A stretch of 64,000 nucleotides of DNA. Origin: Marinobacter nauticus. GTDB taxonomy: Bacteria > Pseudomonadota > Gammaproteobacteria > Pseudomonadales > Oleiphilaceae. Positions 30,933 through 41,425 of the stretch are shown here, in pieces. The stretch covers positions 30,294-94,293 of the forward strand of contig NZ_RBJB01000008.1 of NCBI RefSeq assembly GCF_003634635.1. Direction: 5' to 3'. Position 1 is the stretch's first letter; each line of letters opens with the position of its first letter. The notes below the pieces were generated by a model. It was not told the DNA's origin and did not search any database. It was given only the letters and a program-made list of their open reading frames with translations. Position numbers and translations under genes: made by a program.

Positions 30933-33233
30933 ATGGCGCACGATAACAAGGTAGTCCGCTTGGCCGGTCAGAAGCCGGTGAGCCGGTTCTCGTTACCGGT
31001 AGAGCTGGTGCGACTGCGTGACACATCGGGTCAGTCACTCAAGGCGGTACTTGCCAGTTTTTTCGAACAGGCTGACGACAGTTTGTTTGCCCTCGCAGAC
31101 CGGGCCGGCTCCAACCAGGACCAGACTGCCTACTTCGACGCCATGCGGGAGCTGCGACTGCGCCGGAAGGCAATGACAGTGTCAGTCCTGCAATACGTCA
31201 GCCAGGCCTTCAATGAGCTGGGTAAGTTCAAACCTGCCCGCTCCGGTGGTTCACTGGAAGAAGTGGACCAGGACTCCCTCAGCCTGGTGGATCACTCTGA
31301 CCTTGAACAGCAGGTAGCGATAGATAACCTGACCAATCGCCTGCGGAATCGATACCAGGAGCCGGTAAGGATGTTGGCGGCCCGGATTCGCCATCTTGTT
31401 CCACAGTTGGATCTCTCTGACGATCAAATGCCTCTCAGCCCGGAAGTCATTTGTGGCGCTATTTCGGATGCTTGCACCGATCTGGATATTGATATCCGTG
31501 CCAAGCTTGTGGTTTTGAAGCTGTTTGAGCGCCTGCTGGTGGACAAGCTCAGCGATTTCTACCAGGAATGCAACAAAACCCTGATCGCCGCCGGCGTGCT
31601 GCCTGACATGAAGCGGGCTCCGGTGGGTGGTGCTCAGGTAGCGCCGGGTCGCAGTGCGCCAAAGGCAGGCGGTTCGCCAGCGCCGGCAGAGGAAGCCCCG
31701 GCTGCCGAAGGTACTGCCCATAGCCATGGACCGTCGCCTACTTTCAGTGAGCTGAGTGCGCTGTTGCACCAGGGAGAGACCAGTAGTGCCGGTATGGCAC
31801 AAACCGGCGCTGTTCTGGATACCGATCGTCTGATGGCGCGCCTGAACGAACTGCAGGGCGCAGCGCCGCAGGGTGAAGGCGACAATGTGGTGCCTTTGCG
31901 CCAGCAGTTACAGCCGCTGTTGCAGGGTCCGGAAGGGAAGCGATTCTCAGTAGGGCAGGTCGACAGTGACGTGATCAACCTGGTCTCAATGCTGTTTGAT
32001 TTCATTCTCGAAGATCGGCAGTTGCATCCGGTTATGAAGGCGCTGATCGGGCGGCTACAGATTCCGGTGCTCAAGGTCGCACTCAGCGACAAGAACTTTT
32101 TCAATCGTGGTGGCCATCCGGTTCGCAAGCTCCTCAACGAACTTGCCCTGGCCGCCATTGGCTGGAGCGAGAAACGTGCCGGAATGCGTGATCCGCTTCG
32201 GGAAAAAATTGAGGAAGTGGTGGGTCGGGTGCTCACCGAATACACCGATCAGGTAGGGCTGTTCGAGGAATTGCTGAAGGACTTTGGTCACTTCATGGAT
32301 CTGGATCGCCGCCGTCGCGAGCTGGTTGAGCAGCGCCTTCGGGATGCCGAAGAAGGACGCGCCCGGCAGGAACGTGCCAGTCAGGCTGCTACCGATGTTA
32401 TCCGTGAGCACACTGCAGGCCGGGACATTCCCGAGCCGGTTTTACAGGTGCTGAACGAGCCCTGGACCCGTTACCTGCAGTGGGTGGTGTTGCGTGAGGG
32501 TGAAGAAAGCGAGCAATGGCTGCAGGCAAAGGCCATCAGCGAGCGGCTGGTGTGGAGTGTTGACCCGCGACCGGTGTCTTCTGATACCCGGGCGGAACTG
32601 TTGCGAATGATTCCAGAGGTGGTGGAAGAGCTCCGCAAGGCGCTTCAGGAGATCTCCTGGGATCCGTTTGCAACCGATGCGGCCATCCGGGACCTGGAGC
32701 TTGCCCATGTCGATGTTTTCCAGAAACTGGTGACCGCGCCGGTTGTTGAAGACAAGGCACCCACGATTGAGAATTTTGAGGTACCTGAAGCTCCGGCAGA
32801 GCCGGCGGAAACTCCCGAGCAATCGGAACCTGCGCCGGAGGTGGTTGACGAGGTGACTGAACCTGCGTCAGTCAAGCCTGCTGAGATCTCAGCCGGCGTT
32901 GAGACGGCAGCCGTCGCCGAGGAATCCGCGGAGATCCAATCACCAGTAGCGTCGGCGGAATGGCTGGCGAAGGCGGACGGCCTGAGAGTTGGATCCTGGG
33001 TTGAGATGGCCAGAGACGAGACCAGGGTCCGTTGCAAGCTGGCGGCCTTCATCAAGGCCACCGGCAAGTACATCTTTGTTAACCGCAGTGGTGCGAAGGT
33101 GGCGGAATATCATCGGGATGACCTGGCGATTGCTCTGCAGGAGCAGGCGATCACCATGCTGGATGACGGCCTGATCTTTGATCGGGCGCTGGAGTCCATC
33201 ATCGACAACCTGCGTCATAACCGAAAAGACTGA
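30933..33233 (+). CDS. DUF1631 protein
   Basis: 766-residue protein of the DUF1631 family. These are sometimes misannotated as thymidine phosphorylase, but no phosphorylase motif is visible. The N-terminal part is helical (RLRDTSGQSLKAVLASFFEQADDSLF), then there is an Ala/Pro-rich linker at about 225-270. A large helical middle has LIGRLQIPVLKVALSDKNFF, and an acidic Pro/Glu/Ala-rich linker runs about 620-675. The C-terminal 90 residues (VGSWVEMARDETRVRCKLA) resemble a PilZ-like beta barrel. Cyclic-di-GMP binding residues are not evident. Single-gene unit. Confidence 0.85.
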   Translation: MAHDNKVVRLAGQKPVSRFSLPVELVRLRDTSGQSLKAVLASFFEQADDSLFALADRAGSNQDQTAYFDAMRELRLRRKAMTVSVLQYVSQAFNELGKFKPARSGGSLEEVDQDSLSLVDHSDLEQQVAIDNLTNRLRNRYQEPVRMLAARIRHLVPQLDLSDDQMPLSPEVICGAISDACTDLDIDIRAKLVVLKLFERLLVDKLSDFYQECNKTLIAAGVLPDMKRAPVGGAQVAPGRSAPKAGGSPAPAEEAPAAEGTAHSHGPSPTFSELSALLHQGETSSAGMAQTGAVLDTDRLMARLNELQGAAPQGEGDNVVPLRQQLQPLLQGPEGKRFSVGQVDSDVINLVSMLFDFILEDRQLHPVMKALIGRLQIPVLKVALSDKNFFNRGGHPVRKLLNELALAAIGWSEKRAGMRDPLREKIEEVVGRVLTEYTDQVGLFEELLKDFGHFMDLDRRRRELVEQRLRDAEEGRARQERASQAATDVIREHTAGRDIPEPVLQVLNEPWTRYLQWVVLREGEESEQWLQAKAISERLVWSVDPRPVSSDTRAELLRMIPEVVEELRKALQEISWDPFATDAAIRDLELAHVDVFQKLVTAPVVEDKAPTIENFEVPEAPAEPAETPEQSEPAPEVVDEVTEPASVKPAEISAGVETAAVAEESAEIQSPVASAEWLAKADGLRVGSWVEMARDETRVRCKLAAFIKATGKYIFVNRSGAKVAEYHRDDLAIALQEQAITMLDDGLIFDRALESIIDNLRHNRKD

Positions 33234-33338
33234 TCTCCGGTACTGAGTGCCCGCGCAGGGCGCCGGCGACGTCGTGGCATCCATGGGCGCTTTGTGATTC
33301 AATCATCTGCATGAGTCCCCTGCGCCGATGGAAACACG

Positions 33339-33950
33339 TTGTCTAGTATCCAGAACGATCATCACCCACACTCCCTGAAAGATGCGGCAGCACTTTTGCG
33401 TTCCAGTGGCCGGTTCCCCGGCGTGCGCTGGTGTCCGTCGCCCAATTTTGGTCCCCGCCCGGACGGTTCCTCTATCTCACTGCTGGTGGTTCACAACATC
33501 AGCCTGCCGCCGGAACAGTTTGGCGGCCCGCACATCGAGAATTTTTTCTGTAACTGTCTGGATACTGCTGCCCACCCCTATTTTGAAACGATCGCAGAGC
33601 TGAAGGTGTCTGCACACGCGTTGATTCGCCGGGATGGTTCCGTTATTCAGTTTGTCAGCTGTCTGGACAGGGCATGGCATGCTGGCCGTTCCAGTTTTCA
33701 GGGTAAGGAGGAGTGCAACGACTACTCCATTGGTATCGAGCTCGAAGGTGCGGATGACGTTCCCTATACCGATGATCAGTACCGTGCGCTGGCGCGTCTG
33801 GCGCTCCTGGCAATGACAGCCTGGCCGGAAATCACGCCGGGTCGCATTGCCGGCCACAGTGATATTGCTCCGGGCCGAAAAACCGATCCAGGGCCCGCGT
33901 TTGAGTGGTCTCGCTTCCAGACACTGCTGTCGAACGAGGAGATGGCCTGA
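33339..33950 (+). CDS. ampD: 1,6-anhydro-N-acetylmuramyl-L-alanine amidase
   Basis: Cytoplasmic zinc amidase of peptidoglycan recycling. Its loss derepresses AmpC in species with AmpR. It has 203 residues if TTG 33339 is the start, for which I see no good ribosome-binding site. SPNFGPRPDG, VVHNISLPPEQFGG (first zinc His), SAHALIRRDGSVIQFV, NDYSIGIELEG and GHSDIAPGRKTDPGPAF (second His and Asp) are diagnostic. Its stop overlaps ampE (TGATG). Confidence 0.93.
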   Translation: MSSIQNDHHPHSLKDAAALLRSSGRFPGVRWCPSPNFGPRPDGSSISLLVVHNISLPPEQFGGPHIENFFCNCLDTAAHPYFETIAELKVSAHALIRRDGSVIQFVSCLDRAWHAGRSSFQGKEECNDYSIGIELEGADDVPYTDDQYRALARLALLAMTAWPEITPGRIAGHSDIAPGRKTDPGPAFEWSRFQTLLSNEEMA

Positions 33951-34837
33951 TGTCGTTGGTTGTTTTTCTGATTGCGTACGTGATTCGCCGCAGGCTGGAC
34001 CGCGCCGATCACCTGGCTGGCGATGAGGTCTGGCGTAACTGGTTTCATCGTTGGGGCCGGGTAGAAGCGGGTCAGGAGCGGTCAGTCTGGAGAGGGGCGC
34101 TGCTGGTTGTGTTACCTTCTCTGGCGCTCGCTGGCGCGTGGGCGCTGTCCAGTGAGGCGGGCTACCGCTATGCCCTGTATCCGCTTGAACTGGTGCTGAT
34201 GGTGGTACTGATGGGAGCGCCGGGCTGGCGCAAGGTGCTGCGAGCCTATTCCGATGCCTGGCGGCGCGGAGATATGCAGGCTGCCTGGCACCATGTTCAA
34301 GAGCGCCTGCCCGCCTCCGAAAGAGGAGCAGCGCTATCGCCAGAAGCCATGCACCTGTCGGTGTCGCGGGCGCTGATGGTCTCGGTTTTCGAGCGTTTCT
34401 TCCTGGTGGTTTTCTGGTATGCCGTCGGCGGCATAGCGCTGGCTTTTCTGGCTCGAGGGCTTGTAGCTCTGGCGGGCCAATGGCCGCAGGCGGCCGCGCG
34501 GGAACGCTATCAGCGGGCAGCCCGGCTTATCGGCTGGATTCCTTCCCGCTTGCTGTCATGCACATTCGGGCTCGCCGGTGACCTGGCCGGCTGGTCCCGG
34601 GAAATACGCAAGGTATTCCCGGGATTCGGGAAAAAGACCGCGGATGTGCTAATGATTTCCGCCAACGGGTCGTTAACTGGATATGCACTTGATCCTGCGC
34701 GCTTTTCGGAGTTGCACCCGGAAGAGTGGCCCGATTTTGGCGGGCGGAGCCTCAGCGCTATAAGGGACCTCCTCAACCGGAGCATGCTGGTGTGGATATG
34801 TGCGCTTGCATTGCTGGTGATCGCAGGCATGGCCTAG
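33950..34837 (+). CDS. ampE: AmpE-like membrane protein
   Basis: 295-residue inner-membrane protein with about four hydrophobic segments, following ampD with a 1-bp overlap as in other ampDE operons. LIAYVIRRRLDRADHLAGDEVWRNWF opens the protein, and ERFFLVVFWYAVGGIALAFLARG lies mid-protein. AmpE is a proposed sensor or signal transducer in beta-lactamase regulation, but its activity is not defined. Confidence 0.85.
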   Translation: MSLVVFLIAYVIRRRLDRADHLAGDEVWRNWFHRWGRVEAGQERSVWRGALLVVLPSLALAGAWALSSEAGYRYALYPLELVLMVVLMGAPGWRKVLRAYSDAWRRGDMQAAWHHVQERLPASERGAALSPEAMHLSVSRALMVSVFERFFLVVFWYAVGGIALAFLARGLVALAGQWPQAAARERYQRAARLIGWIPSRLLSCTFGLAGDLAGWSREIRKVFPGFGKKTADVLMISANGSLTGYALDPARFSELHPEEWPDFGGRSLSAIRDLLNRSMLVWICALALLVIAGMA

Positions 34838-34879
34838 CCGGAAAGCAAAAACGGATTACAGAATAACACTAAATAGTGA

Positions 34880-34906
34880 TTAAGTTTTTCCGGCAACGGG
34901 CGATAA
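34880..34906 (+). promoter_or_regulatory. Sigma-28 (FliA) flagellar-class promoter for the chemoreceptor
   Basis: TTAAGTTT (34880-34887), 11 bp, then GGCGATAA (34899-34906), against the FliA consensus TAAAGTTT-N11-GCCGATAA. That is 14 of 16 matches with exact spacing. It lies 47 bp before the GTG at 34954. It places the receptor in the late flagellar regulon. Confidence 0.75.
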
Positions 34907-34953
34907 TCAAACAAAAGAATAAAGATTCAGTTGTTAGAAGCAGCGAGGGCTCT

Positions 34954-36984
34954 GTGAACTATATAATCAATCCGGCTGTAGCACTGATGAATCGGCTGCC
35001 CATGGTTTACAAATTCAGCCTCATCAGCATTCTCTTTCTTGGCCCTATCATCGTGCTTTCCTGGTTGGTGATTTCTGGGCTTAACCAGTCGGTTCAGACC
35101 ATGACCCGCGGCATTGAAGGTCTTGCAGAACTCCAGAAGGTGGAGCGCCTGCTGGTGGCGGCGATGGATTACCGTGACTATCAGGCCCCCGGCATTCTGA
35201 AAGACGAACAGCCCTTGCTCGAAAAAGCCAACGAAGCGGCCAGTCGCATGGATGCCCTGTTGGCAGATCTCGCCGAACCACAGCGTTCTTTTGACACCTC
35301 CGGCTCCTGGCAGGAGCAGATCCTGGTTGTAAGAGAAGAATGGGAGACGCTCAAAGCCAACGATAACTATCAGGGCAACATTGACCCCCAGTTCAAGTAC
35401 TACCAGGAGTTTGTGCAGAAGGTGATGGCCTTGCTGCCGGCGACCATTGAAATCAGCGGATTGGGTCAGGATGCGTCCCGGGAAAACCTGCTGCTGTTAG
35501 GGCTGGTGCGTTCTGCGTTGCCTGAGTCTCGCACTGTTGTTGGCCGCGCCCGTTCATACGGTATTTTTGCGCTGGTGGAAGGTCAGGTGGGCTATGCACT
35601 CAGCGAAACCCTGAATGAAATCTACGATCAGTTGACCAACCGCAGTTCGCTGCTTTCGCCGGCCCTTTCCGTTGCTGTGGAGGCGTCGCCCCAGCTGGCA
35701 GAGAGTGCGAGCGGTGCACTGACCCGCACGGAAGAGAGTCTGATGACAGTCCGTGATGAGCTGGACCTGAATGTCATCACGCCTATGCGCCTGGAGCTGC
35801 CCTGGCAGGAATTTGACGAGACCGTATCGGCGCAGATGGGATATTACGATACCCTCAGCGATCGTATCTTCGATGTGGTTGCCGGTAATCTTGAGGATCG
35901 CCTGGCTCGCCAGACCGGGCAGCGCACCCTGATTCTGGTGGCGCTGATTGCTGTGATGCTGGTAGTGGTCTACCTCTATGTGGGCTTCTTTATGTCTGTG
36001 CGGATTGCCATCAACCGGTTCAGCGAAGCTGCAAGAAATGTGGCCGCCGGCGATATGACCACCCATATCCGGTTGAACAACCGGGACGAACTGGGTGAGC
36101 TCACCTCTGAGTTCAACAACATGACCGATCGTATTGCTGAGCTTGTCCGGTCGGTGGGCTCTACAACAGCAGATGTTGATCAGCAGGCGGTCCGGGTGAA
36201 TGACACCGCTTCGGCGAACAGTCAGGCCGTGGCCCGACAGATGGAAGAGACCGGGCAGATCAACGAGGCCATGGGCCAGATGGTGGAAGCGGTCAATGAA
36301 GTCACGGAGAGTGCGCACCGGGTGGCGGATAGTGCGGGGAATGCCGAGAAAGATACCGAGAAGGGTCGGGAAGTGGTGGCCGATACGGTGGCGACCATTA
36401 ACCGGCTGGCTACGGAGATTGCAGGCGCCGTTGATGTCATCAACCGGGTGAGTGCGGACAGTGACAATATCAGTCAGGTTCTGGTTGAGATTAAAGCAAT
36501 TGCCGAGCAGACCAACCTGCTGGCGCTGAACGCGGCCATCGAGGCAGCGAGGGCGGGAGAACAGGGGCGTGGCTTTGCGGTGGTGGCGGATGAGGTTCGT
36601 TCATTGTCTCAGCGTACCCACAAGTCCACTGAGGAAATTGAAGGCATGATCTCCCGGCTTCAGGGTGGTGTAAAAGAAGCGGTATCTGCCATGACCTCAA
36701 GTCACGATGCCACGGAGAAGACGGTACAGAAGTCTGGTGAAGTGACCGAAGCGCTGGATCGGATCGCCTCGGGCATTTCCGAGATCGTTGATATGAGCCA
36801 TCAGATTGCCCAGGCGGCGGAGGAACAGTCGGCCGTGGCCAGGAACGTGAATGCCAACGTGGAGCGCATTGGCGAATTTGGCCAGAGCACTGCCTCCAAC
36901 GCCGAAGAGACTCTGGCTTCGTCCAAACAGATGTCGGAGCTTACCGCGTCGCTTCAGCGCCTGGTGGAAGCATTCAAGGTGTAA
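34954..36984 (+). CDS. Methyl-accepting chemotaxis protein
   Basis: Transmembrane chemoreceptor, 676 residues from GTG 34954 (GAGGG upstream). An in-frame GTG at 34876 would precede the promoter and is rejected. TM1 is at about 19-41, a large helical periplasmic domain of about 280 residues follows, and TM2 is at about 325-347 ([21 protein letters not shown]). Next come HAMP and the cytoplasmic signalling hairpin, whose tip [20 protein letters not shown] lies near 512-531. No CheR-docking pentapeptide is present at the C-terminus (ends VEAFKV). The ligand is unknown. Confidence 0.93.
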   Translation: MNYIINPAVALMNRLPMVYKFSLISILFLGPIIVLSWLVISGLNQSVQTMTRGIEGLAELQKVERLLVAAMDYRDYQAPGILKDEQPLLEKANEAASRMDALLADLAEPQRSFDTSGSWQEQILVVREEWETLKANDNYQGNIDPQFKYYQEFVQKVMALLPATIEISGLGQDASRENLLLLGLVRSALPESRTVVGRARSYGIFALVEGQVGYALSETLNEIYDQLTNRSSLLSPALSVAVEASPQLAESASGALTRTEESLMTVRDELDLNVITPMRLELPWQEFDETVSAQMGYYDTLSDRIFDVVAGNLEDRLARQTGQRTLILVALIAVMLVVVYLYVGFFMSVRIAINRFSEAARNVAAGDMTTHIRLNNRDELGELTSEFNNMTDRIAELVRSVGSTTADVDQQAVRVNDTASANSQAVARQMEETGQINEAMGQMVEAVNEVTESAHRVADSAGNAEKDTEKGREVVADTVATINRLATEIAGAVDVINRVSADSDNISQVLVEIKAIAEQTNLLALNAAIEAARAGEQGRGFAVVADEVRSLSQRTHKSTEEIEGMISRLQGGVKEAVSAMTSSHDATEKTVQKSGEVTEALDRIASGISEIVDMSHQIAQAAEEQSAVARNVNANVERIGEFGQSTASNAEETLASSKQMSELTASLQRLVEAFKV

Positions 36985-36998
36985 TCTGTGGTTGTTGT

Positions 36999-37030
36999 GA
37001 AAAATCCGGCCTCAGAGGCCGGATTTTTTT
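36999..37030. terminator. Bidirectional terminator after the chemoreceptor gene
   Basis: AAAAATCCGGCCTC-A-GAGGCCGGATTTTTTTT is a near-perfect hairpin. It ends the plus-strand receptor transcript. Its right half also encodes the last codons (QKKSGL) of the minus-strand adenosyltransferase gene, whose stop is at 37012. Confidence 0.88.
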
Positions 37031-37569
37031 TGCTCCCAGAGAATCTCCTGGCTGCCATCCCGGCGAGCCAGCACCCGGGCGATGACAAACAGCAGATCGG
37101 ATAACCGGTTCAGGTAGTGACGCGAGGCAGTATTGATGGAGTCCTCGTGGCCAAGGGCCACCACCACGCGCTCGGCCCGTCGACAGACCGCCCGTGCCAG
37201 ATGACATTGTGCTGCGGCAGGGCAGCCCCCAGGCAGGATGAAGTTTTTTAGCGGCGGCAGGTCGGTGTTGTACTCGTCCAGAGTCTGCTCCAGCCACTCA
37301 ATGTGATTGTCGCTGATCACCTTGCTGCCCGGGATGGCAAATTCGCCGCCCAGATCAAACAGGTGATGCTGAATGCGCCGGAAGGTATCGATCAGACTGT
37401 CACCAGAGGGAAGCGTCTCAATCAAAACGCCGATATGGCAATTCAGCTCATCTGCCATACCCATGGCTTCCACTCGCTGGGCATTTTTGGCGATACGGTT
37501 GCCATCGGCCAGGCCGGTAGAACCGTCGTCTCCGGTTCGGGTGTAGATCTTCGACAGGCGATTGCCCAT
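37012..37569 (-). CDS. Cob(I)alamin adenosyltransferase, PduO type
   Basis: Transfers adenosyl from ATP to cob(I)alamin, making coenzyme B12. It has 185 residues, a trimeric five-helix-bundle family. KIYTRTGDDGSTGLADG (7-23) is the ATP-binding N-terminus. FILPGGCPAAAQCHLARAVCRRAERVV is the signature with the conserved Arg residues. LNRLSDLLFVIAR follows. The final six codons lie inside the shared terminator hairpin. 23 bp downstream of the PanE-like gene. Confidence 0.94.
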   Translation of the reverse strand: MGNRLSKIYTRTGDDGSTGLADGNRIAKNAQRVEAMGMADELNCHIGVLIETLPSGDSLIDTFRRIQHHLFDLGGEFAIPGSKVISDNHIEWLEQTLDEYNTDLPPLKNFILPGGCPAAAQCHLARAVCRRAERVVVALGHEDSINTASRHYLNRLSDLLFVIARVLARRDGSQEILWEQKKSGL

Positions 37570-37592
37570 GGTCTTGCTCCCTCTGGTAAAAG

Positions 37593-38477
37593 TCAGTTCA
37601 GTTGTTGTACCTGTTCGGCGAGCATTTGGTTCACCTGTACCGGTATGCCATGTTGATGGCCGAGCCGCGCCAGGTAACCGTTAATGAAGTCGATTTCCGT
37701 GGTTCTGCCTGCCTTTACATCAGCCCGCATGGAAGACGTGTTGGCGGCGGTTTTGCGGGCGACAGCCTCAATAGTCTCGCGCAGGTTTTCCGGGGCTTGT
37801 TGCGGTTGTCCGGCGGCAGGGAGCAGGCGGCTGATCTCCTCGCACAAGGGGGCAATCCATTGCAGGTAAAACGGTTGTGTCAGGATCTCTCCGTTGGGGC
37901 AATCCAGAATGGCCGTAAAGGCGTTTATGCCGGCGTTGATCACCAGTTTTTGCCAGAGCCTGGCGAGTATATCGTGTTCAGGGTGGACCATGAGGCCGCT
38001 GCTGGCGAGCTGTTGGGCAACCCTTTCGACCAATGGATTCCCCGCCGGGTTCAGGGCGCCGACCCAGGTAGTGCCGCGGCCAGCGTGAACGGTCAGCCCG
38101 GGGGCGGGCCGGTTTGCGCCTTCGGTCGTGGATGCGGCCAGTACCGGCCGGTCCGGCCATGTTTCGGTGACCTGCTGCTGGCTCCCCAGGCCGTTTTGGA
38201 ACAACACAATGGGAGTCTGTTTGGCAATGGAGGGCAGGGCCGCCTTGAGGGCTTCGAGGGTGTCGCCGGCTTTGGTTGTCACCAGGATCAGATCAGGAGA
38301 CTGGCCGGGTTGTAGCCAGGGAATAATGGCATTGGCTGATTCGCCGTCAATGGACTGAAAGCGATAACAGACGGGGTCTGGGGCCTGCCCCGGGCGGGGC
38401 ACAAACGCTACCTGCCCGCCAGGTAGCGTTGCGGCCCAGAGCCGGCCCAGGGAGCCGGCACCGAGGATGGCGATCAT
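37593..38477 (-). CDS. panE: Ketopantoate reductase-like protein (2-dehydropantoate 2-reductase)
   Basis: 294 residues from ATG 38477. N-terminal NADP-binding Rossmann motif ILGAGSLGRLWAA. LWQKLVINAGINAFTAIL contains the conserved Lys and Asn of the catalytic region, and EIDFINGYLARLGHQHGIPV is the C-terminal signature. It would supply pantoate for coenzyme A synthesis. The family contains side members, so the substrate is likely but not certain. It begins 4 bp after the valS stop. Confidence 0.85.
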   Translation of the reverse strand: MIAILGAGSLGRLWAATLPGGQVAFVPRPGQAPDPVCYRFQSIDGESANAIIPWLQPGQSPDLILVTTKAGDTLEALKAALPSIAKQTPIVLFQNGLGSQQQVTETWPDRPVLAASTTEGANRPAPGLTVHAGRGTTWVGALNPAGNPLVERVAQQLASSGLMVHPEHDILARLWQKLVINAGINAFTAILDCPNGEILTQPFYLQWIAPLCEEISRLLPAAGQPQQAPENLRETIEAVARKTAANTSSMRADVKAGRTTEIDFINGYLARLGHQHGIPVQVNQMLAEQVQQLN

Positions 38478-38481
38478 GGCC

Positions 38482-41334
38482 TTACATGGCCTCGATTTCT
38501 GCCCGTTGCGCACTGAGCCGCTGCAGGCTGCCCTGGGCATCCTTCAGCTTCTCTTTTTCCTTCTCTACGACTTCGGCTGGGGCCTTGGCGGTGAACTTTT
38601 CGTTGTTCAGCTTGCCTTCCAGGCGACCGATTTCCTTGTTCAGGCGTTCCAGCTCCTTGTCCAGGCGCTTGAGTTCGGCGTCCTTGTCGATCAGGCCGGC
38701 CATGGGCACCAGCACTTCCATTTCGCCTACCAGTTGGGTGGCGCTCATGGGAGCTTTGTCGCCCTCGAACCATTCCAGCTTCTCAAGTTTGGCCAGGGAA
38801 ATGAGGAATTGGCGGTTGTCGTTCAGGCGGCGCTGATCGTCGGCGTTGCCGCCTTTCAGAAGTACCGGTACCTGCTTACCCGGGGAGATGTTCATCTCGC
38901 CGCGGATATTACGCACCGCTACAATCACGCCTTTAAGCCACTCGATATCGGCGGCCACGGCGGCATCCTGCTTGCTGGCATCCGGCTGCGGGTAGGGCTG
39001 CAGCATGATGCTGTCGCCCTGCTTGCCGGCCAGCGGTGCAATACGTTGCCAGATTTCTTCCGTGATGAACGGCATGATCGGATGCGCCAGGCGGAGTACG
39101 GCTTCGAGTACGCGTACCAGGGTACGACGGGTGCCCCGTTTGGCTTCGGCACTGGCGCTGTCATCGCTCAGGGCTGGTTTGGACAGTTCCAGGTACCAGT
39201 CGCAGTATTCGTTCCAGATGAACTCGTACAGGGCGTAGGCGGCCAGGTCAAAGCGGTACTGGTCCAGGTGGCGGATCACCTCCTGCTCGCAGTGCTGCAG
39301 TTCGCTGATGATCCAGCGGTCTGCCAGGGACAGTTCCACCGGCTCATTGTTTACGCCGCAGTCTTCGCCTTCCGTGTTCATCAGCACGTAGCGGGCGGCG
39401 TTCCACAGCTTGTTGCAGAAGTTGCGGTAGCCTTCCAGGCGCTTCATATCCCAGTTGATGTCACGGCCGGTGGTCGCCATGGCCGCGAGGGTGAAACGCA
39501 GGGCGTCAGTACCGTGGGCGGCGATGCCTTCCGGAAATTCCTTCTCTGTGCGCTTGCCGATTTTCTCGGCCAGCTTGGGCTGCATCAGGTTGCCGGTGCG
39601 TTTTTCCAGCAGGTCCGGCAGGCTGATGCCGTCGATCATATCCAGCGGGTCGATCACGTTACCCTTGGACTTGGACATCTTGTCGCCGTGCTCGTCCCGG
39701 ATCAGACCGGTGACATACACGGTATGGAAGGGTACCTGTGGGGTGCCGTCTTCATTTTTCATGAAGTGCATGGTCATCATGATCATCCGGGCAACCCAGA
39801 AGAAGATGATATCGAAACCGGTCACCAGCACGTCGGTGGGGTGGAACGTCTTCAGCCGTTCGGTGATTTCCGGCCAGCCCAGAGTGCCGAAGGTCCACAG
39901 GGCGGAGCTGAACCAGGTGTCCAGTACATCGTCGTCCTGCTTGAGTTCCAGTGTGTCCGGGAGCTGATGTTTGCTGCGAACCTCAGCCTCGCTCCGGCCC
40001 ACATAGATATTGCCTTCAGCGTCATACCAGGCAGGAATCCGGTGCCCCCACCAGAGCTGGCGGGAGATGCACCAGTCCTGGATGTCCCGCATCCAGGCGA
40101 AGTACATGTTCTCGTACTGTTTGGGTACGAACTGGATGCGACCGTCTTCTACCGCTTCAATAGCCGGCTTGGCCAGAGTCTTGGCGTCGGCAAACCACTG
40201 ATCCGTCAGCATCGGCTCGATAATCAGCCCGGAGCGATCGCCGCGGGGTACGCTCAGCACGTGGTCTTCGATTTTCTCGACCAGGCCTGCCAGTTCCATG
40301 TCGGCAACAATCTGCTTGCGGGCTGCTTCCCGGCTCAGGCCGGCATAGGCGGCCGGGAGGGCGCTGTTAATCTCGGAATTTTCGGTGCCGTCCGCATTGA
40401 AGACTTCGGCGATTTCACGAATGTTGGCGTCCTGCGTCATGACGTTGATCATGGGCAGGTTGTTGCGTTTGCCTACGGCGTAATCGTTGAAGTCGTGAGC
40501 GGGGGTGATCTTCACGCAGCCGGAACCTTTTTCCGGATCGGCGTGGTGGTCAGCCACGATGGGAATGCGGCGGTTAACCAGCGGCAGCAGAACGTGCTGG
40601 CCAATCAGATGCTGGTAGCGCTCATCGTCCGGGTGGACGGCTACGGCAGTGTCACCCAGCATGGTTTCCGGCCGGGTGGTGGCGACGATGACGTAGTCTT
40701 TGCCGTCCTGGGTTTTCTGGCTGTCGGCCAGCGGGTAGCGCAGGTGCCAGAAATAGCCCTTTTCTTCCTTGTTTTCGACTTCCAGATCAGAGATGGCGGT
40801 GTGCAGCTTCGGATCCCAGTTCACCAGCCGTTTGCCGCGGTACACCAGGCCTTCATCGTACAGGCGGATAAAGACTTCCTGTACGGCTTTGTAGAAGCCA
40901 TCGTCCATGGTGAAGCGTTCGTTGCTCCAGTCCACGGAGTTGCCCAGGCGACGCATCTGGCGGGTGATGGTACCGCCGGAGTGTTCTTTCCAGTCCCAGA
41001 TGCGCTTGATGAATTCTTCCCGGCCGAGATCGTGGCGGGTTTTGTCTTCTTCTGCAGCCAGTTTGCGTTCGACGACCATCTGGGTGGCGATGCCGGCATG
41101 ATCGGTGCCGACGGTCCACAGTGCGTTACGGCCCTGCATGCGCTTGAAGCGGGTGAGGGTGTCCATGATGGTGTGCTGGAAGGCATGGCCCATGTGCAGG
41201 CTGCCGGTCACGTTGGGTGGCGGGATGGCGATGCTGTAGGAGTCGCCTTCGCCGCTGGGGCGGAAATAGCCTTTGGATTCCCAGTTTTCGTACCACTGGC
41301 GCTCGATGTTTTCTGGCTGGTAGGTTTTTTCCAT
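38482..41334 (-). CDS. valS: Valine--tRNA ligase
   Basis: Class I synthetase, 950 residues from ATG 41334 ([19 protein letters not shown]). A GTG at 41367 adds 11 residues, and neither start shows a clear Shine-Dalgarno. [15 protein letters not shown] carries the HIGH motif. The CP1 editing domain fills the middle, and KMSKS occurs in [14 protein letters not shown]. The C-terminal coiled-coil arm (about 885-950) is typical of ValRS. The holC-valS linkage is conserved. Confidence 0.98.
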   Translation of the reverse strand: MEKTYQPENIERQWYENWESKGYFRPSGEGDSYSIAIPPPNVTGSLHMGHAFQHTIMDTLTRFKRMQGRNALWTVGTDHAGIATQMVVERKLAAEEDKTRHDLGREEFIKRIWDWKEHSGGTITRQMRRLGNSVDWSNERFTMDDGFYKAVQEVFIRLYDEGLVYRGKRLVNWDPKLHTAISDLEVENKEEKGYFWHLRYPLADSQKTQDGKDYVIVATTRPETMLGDTAVAVHPDDERYQHLIGQHVLLPLVNRRIPIVADHHADPEKGSGCVKITPAHDFNDYAVGKRNNLPMINVMTQDANIREIAEVFNADGTENSEINSALPAAYAGLSREAARKQIVADMELAGLVEKIEDHVLSVPRGDRSGLIIEPMLTDQWFADAKTLAKPAIEAVEDGRIQFVPKQYENMYFAWMRDIQDWCISRQLWWGHRIPAWYDAEGNIYVGRSEAEVRSKHQLPDTLELKQDDDVLDTWFSSALWTFGTLGWPEITERLKTFHPTDVLVTGFDIIFFWVARMIMMTMHFMKNEDGTPQVPFHTVYVTGLIRDEHGDKMSKSKGNVIDPLDMIDGISLPDLLEKRTGNLMQPKLAEKIGKRTEKEFPEGIAAHGTDALRFTLAAMATTGRDINWDMKRLEGYRNFCNKLWNAARYVLMNTEGEDCGVNNEPVELSLADRWIISELQHCEQEVIRHLDQYRFDLAAYALYEFIWNEYCDWYLELSKPALSDDSASAEAKRGTRRTLVRVLEAVLRLAHPIMPFITEEIWQRIAPLAGKQGDSIMLQPYPQPDASKQDAAVAADIEWLKGVIVAVRNIRGEMNISPGKQVPVLLKGGNADDQRRLNDNRQFLISLAKLEKLEWFEGDKAPMSATQLVGEMEVLVPMAGLIDKDAELKRLDKELERLNKEIGRLEGKLNNEKFTAKAPAEVVEKEKEKLKDAQGSLQRLSAQRAEIEAM

Positions 41335-41425
41335 GGGATTATGCAGTGACCGTTTTGGTTGATTCACATAGGGAAATTCTGAATCGGACGATTATACATG
41401 GTCGTCTTGATCGCGGCGAACCCGG

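Noticed and set aside
33234..33338. CATCCATGGGCGCTT before ampD looks a little like the repeat core (CATCCATGTGCGCTT in copy 2).
   Set aside because: Only about 14 bases agree, the GAGAGAAGC and GTAGCGG parts are missing and no closing stem is present, so it is not counted as a fourth copy.
38467..41349. A 960-codon open frame on the plus strand opposite valS, and similar long frames opposite pepA (41937-43472), alaS (46592-48526) and oadA (54459-55808).
   Set aside because: They exactly shadow well-identified genes in high-GC DNA, have compositions typical of antisense frames (rich in Val, His, Gly, Gln) and no ribosome-binding sites or family motifs.
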